15,263 bases of DNA from an uncultured Clostridia bacterium (GTDB lineage: Bacteria; Bacillota; Clostridia; Christensenellales; Aristaeellaceae). The DNA is taken from assembly GCA_945877525.1 (NCBI GenBank), contig CAMDVP010000047.1, forward strand, positions 1 to 15,263, written 5' to 3'. The notes under the pieces are model-generated. The model had not been told where the DNA came from, made no database searches, and saw only the letters and a program-made list of their open reading frames with translations. The translations under genes and the position numbers were made by a program. This document shows, piece by piece, positions 13,706 through 15,263 of this stretch (within the stretch, counting starts at the first letter, position 1; each line of letters begins with the position of its first letter).

Positions 13706-14876
13706 GATGAAACGCTTCGCATTCAGCGCATTGGCGGCGCTTGCCCTGCTGTCATTGCTCATTCTCCCTGTTCGCGCAGAGCAGGAAGCGGCCGATGTTG
13801 CTCGGAGCTGCACCATCACGGCCAGCGCAAACAAGAAGTACATTTCCCGCATGCTGAACCCGGATCATCAGAAATACTGGCCCTGTACCCAGGGCGATTC
13901 GCTGGAAATTCAAGCTCCCGCGGGAACCCTGGTGCAGGGAGTCATGATCTCCTTTCTGGGAGAGGTGCCGCAGTTGACCGTTCGTTCAGGCGACAGGATC
14001 ATCGCAGCGTACAGCGACTGCTTTATCAGCAACTATATCCCGTTTTCAGAGCCGGTCAGCCGCTTCAGCATCGACATTCGTCAATGTAGGGACAAGGCGC
14101 GCATCAATCATCTATATGTGCTGTCGGAAGGCACCCTGCCCGATTGGGTGCAGCGCTGGAAGCTGCTGGAGGAGCCTGCCGATCTGATGGTGGTGGCCAC
14201 GCATCCAGACGACGAACTGCTCTGGTTTGGCGGACTGCTGCCAACCTATGCCGGAGCATATGGGAAAAAGGTACAGCTTGTATACATGGTCGGCAATAAC
14301 CCCTACCGACGGAACGAATTGCTGAACGGGCTGTGGACTTGCGGCGTACAGTACTATCCTGAAATCGGCGCTTTCCCGGATAAGTGCGGACGTACGGTCA
14401 AAAGCTGTCTCAGCCTGTGGGGTGAGAATGAGCCACGGCAATACATCACGGAAATGCTGCGGAAGCACCGTCCATCCGTTGTGGTCACTCAGGATATCAA
14501 CGGCGAATACGGCCATGCCCATCACCGCGTTACCGTGCAGGCCGTGATCGACGCGGCCACAGGGCTTTCTGCTGACGGAGCATGGGATGCGGATTCGGCC
14601 GCGCGCTATGGCTTATGGCAGCCGCACAAGCTATATCTGCATCTTTGGCCGGAAGGACAGCTGACCTTTGACTGGCGCCAGCCTCTTGACGCCTTCCACG
14701 GGAAAACCTCGCTTGAAATTGCCAGGAAAGCCTTCAAGCAGCACACCTCGCAGCAGAAGGGCAAGTACCATATCCTTGATTCAGGACGGCTCGACTGCAG
14801 GCTATTCGGGCTATACTGGAGCGATGTTGGCCCGGACAAAGCCATGAACGATCTGCTGGAGCATATTGCCCCGTAA
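13695..14876 (+). CDS. Exported PIG-L/LmbE-type N-deacetylase with an N-terminal accessory domain
   Basis: The product is 393 residues. A signal peptide ending near LPVRA (residue 28) is followed by an unassigned region (about 35-145) whose alternating strands suggest a discoidin-like or carbohydrate-binding beta-sandwich. The catalytic PIG-L domain begins at about 163. It has the zinc motif ATHPDDELLWFGG (HPDDE at 170-174) and a second metal ligand in GEYGHAHHR (about 270-278). Relatives remove the acetyl group from GlcNAc in glycolipids, mycothiol precursors and antibiotics; here the target would be an external amino sugar. ATG 13695 overlaps the CotH-family gene by 11 bases and has a weak ribosome site, which suggests translational coupling; ATG 13707 is an alternative that still gives a signal peptide. 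It is the last gene before a terminator. Confidence 0.9.
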   Translation: MSSKMKRFAFSALAALALLSLLILPVRAEQEAADVARSCTITASANKKYISRMLNPDHQKYWPCTQGDSLEIQAPAGTLVQGVMISFLGEVPQLTVRSGDRIIAAYSDCFISNYIPFSEPVSRFSIDIRQCRDKARINHLYVLSEGTLPDWVQRWKLLEEPADLMVVATHPDDELLWFGGLLPTYAGAYGKKVQLVYMVGNNPYRRNELLNGLWTCGVQYYPEIGAFPDKCGRTVKSCLSLWGENEPRQYITEMLRKHRPSVVVTQDINGEYGHAHHRVTVQAVIDAATGLSADGAWDADSAARYGLWQPHKLYLHLWPEGQLTFDWRQPLDAFHGKTSLEIARKAFKQHTSQQKGKYHILDSGRLDCRLFGLYWSDVGPDKAMNDLLEHIAP

Positions 14877-14926
14877 TGCAAGACGCGCATTTTCTCATTG
14901 CTTCTTGGGTTGATCTTCTTTTCTGC

Positions 14927-14953
14927 GGAGAGCGTATATGCGCTCTCCTTTTT
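14927..14953 (+). terminator. Rho-independent terminator of the exported-protein operon
   Basis: GGAGAGCG (14927-14934) pairs with CGCTCTCC (14941-14948) around a 6-base loop, followed by TTTTT (14949-14953). It lies about 50 bases after the deacetylase stop and before the spoIVA promoter candidate. Confidence 0.87.
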
Positions 14954-14971
14954 GTTGCGCCCGGACAGCCC

Positions 14972-15000
14972 GCATATTTCCGTATGCCTCCCCATATGCA
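14972..15000 (+). promoter_or_regulatory. Candidate sigma-E (mother cell) promoter for spoIVA
   Basis: GCATATT (14972-14978) matches the sigma-E -35 element closely. After 14 bases CATATGCA (14993-15000) shares the CATA core but not the rest of the usual CATACAAT -10. In Bacillus subtilis spoIVA is under sigma-E control, so the site fits its gene. Transcription would start about 20 bases before the ATG. Confidence 0.45.
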
Positions 15001-15029
15001 TGGGTAAGCGCAGGTGAGGAGGGACATCC

Positions 15030-15263
15030 ATGGAAAAGGGTTCGGCGTTTAATCTGTACAAGGATATTGCGGAAAGGACCGACGGCGACGTCTATGTCGG
15101 CGTGGTGGGGCCCGTCCGCACGGGTAAAAGCACGTTCATTGCAAGGTTTATGGATCAGCTGGTGCTGCCCAGGCTTCCTGCCGGGCCCCGCCGCGACCGT
15201 TTGGCGGACGAACTGCCCCAGAGCGGCTCAGGGCGCACCATCATGACCACGCAGCCCAAGTTT
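15030..15263 (+). CDS. spoIVA: Stage IV sporulation protein A, N-terminal part (3' truncated by window edge)
   Basis: Seventy-eight residues are visible. MEKGSAFNLYKDIAERTDGD, then VYVGVVGPVRTGKSTFIARF with Walker A GPVRTGKS (27-34), then DELPQSGSGRTIMTTQPKF closely follow the start of Bacillus SpoIVA, including the sensor-like TIMTT block. SpoIVA is an ATPase that polymerises on the forespore surface and forms the basement layer on which the coat is built and the cortex depends. AGGAGG (15017-15022) lies 7 bases before the ATG. The gene is conserved in endospore formers, so it identifies the host as one. Its own terminator-flanked promoter region separates it from the exported-protein operon, although the adjacency to a CotH-family gene is notable. 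Confidence 0.96.
   Translation, partial: MEKGSAFNLYKDIAERTDGDVYVGVVGPVRTGKSTFIARFMDQLVLPRLPAGPRRDRLADELPQSGSGRTIMTTQPKF

Noticed and set aside
1..15263. CRISPR arrays, tRNA or rRNA genes, insertion sequences, integrases or defence genes
   Set aside because: No repeat-spacer pattern, no cloverleaf or rRNA-like stretch, and no transposase, recombinase or nuclease motif is visible; the genes are intact and the base composition looks even.

Overview
The window reads as a GC-rich endospore-forming Firmicute of the Clostridia type. The main evidence is a clear 5' part of spoIVA at the right end. Supporting evidence is the strong AGGAGG-type ribosome binding sites, a peptide importer of Gram-positive style, and exported proteins with Pro/Thr linkers. 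I cannot name a genus. Third positions are strongly G/C, which makes several long antisense open frames that are not genes.

Layout from left to right. (1) Positions 1-678 hold the 3' part of a PuuD-type class I glutamine amidotransferase-fold hydrolase. (2) Positions 811-6820 hold a complete five-gene Opp/Dpp peptide importer: binding protein, two permeases and two ATPases. It has its own sigma-A-like promoter, a strong hairpin after the binding-protein gene, and a bidirectional terminator at the end. (3) Positions 6870-9785, minus strand, hold a short unit: a possible 24-codon leader ORF, a CorC/HlyC (CNNM-type) membrane protein with CBS domains, a 39-residue single-span membrane protein that resembles Prli42, and a membrane-anchored CapA-fold protein that seems to have lost its metal ligands. 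(4) Positions 9702-9994 are a divergent promoter region with two perfect TATAAT boxes. (5) Positions 10010-14876 hold a tight four-gene operon of exported proteins: a Cthe_2159-like beta-solenoid, a peptidoglycan-binding plus NAGPA phosphodiester glycosidase, a CotH-family kinase-like protein and a PIG-L-type deacetylase. It ends at a good terminator. (6) Positions 15030-15263 hold the start of spoIVA behind a candidate sigma-E promoter.

How they fit together: the importer, with the neighbouring C26-type hydrolase, looks like peptide or gamma-glutamyl compound uptake and breakdown. The minus-strand unit is envelope or ion related. The four-gene exported cassette is the most interesting block. 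It combines glycan binding, removal of a phosphodiester-linked sugar, possible phosphorylation and sugar deacetylation, all apparently outside the membrane, so it may modify a surface or spore-associated polymer. That last point is inference. The two most novel small items are the leader ORF before the CorC gene, whose start resembles the magnesium-sensing MgtL peptide, and the unlisted 39-residue membrane protein.
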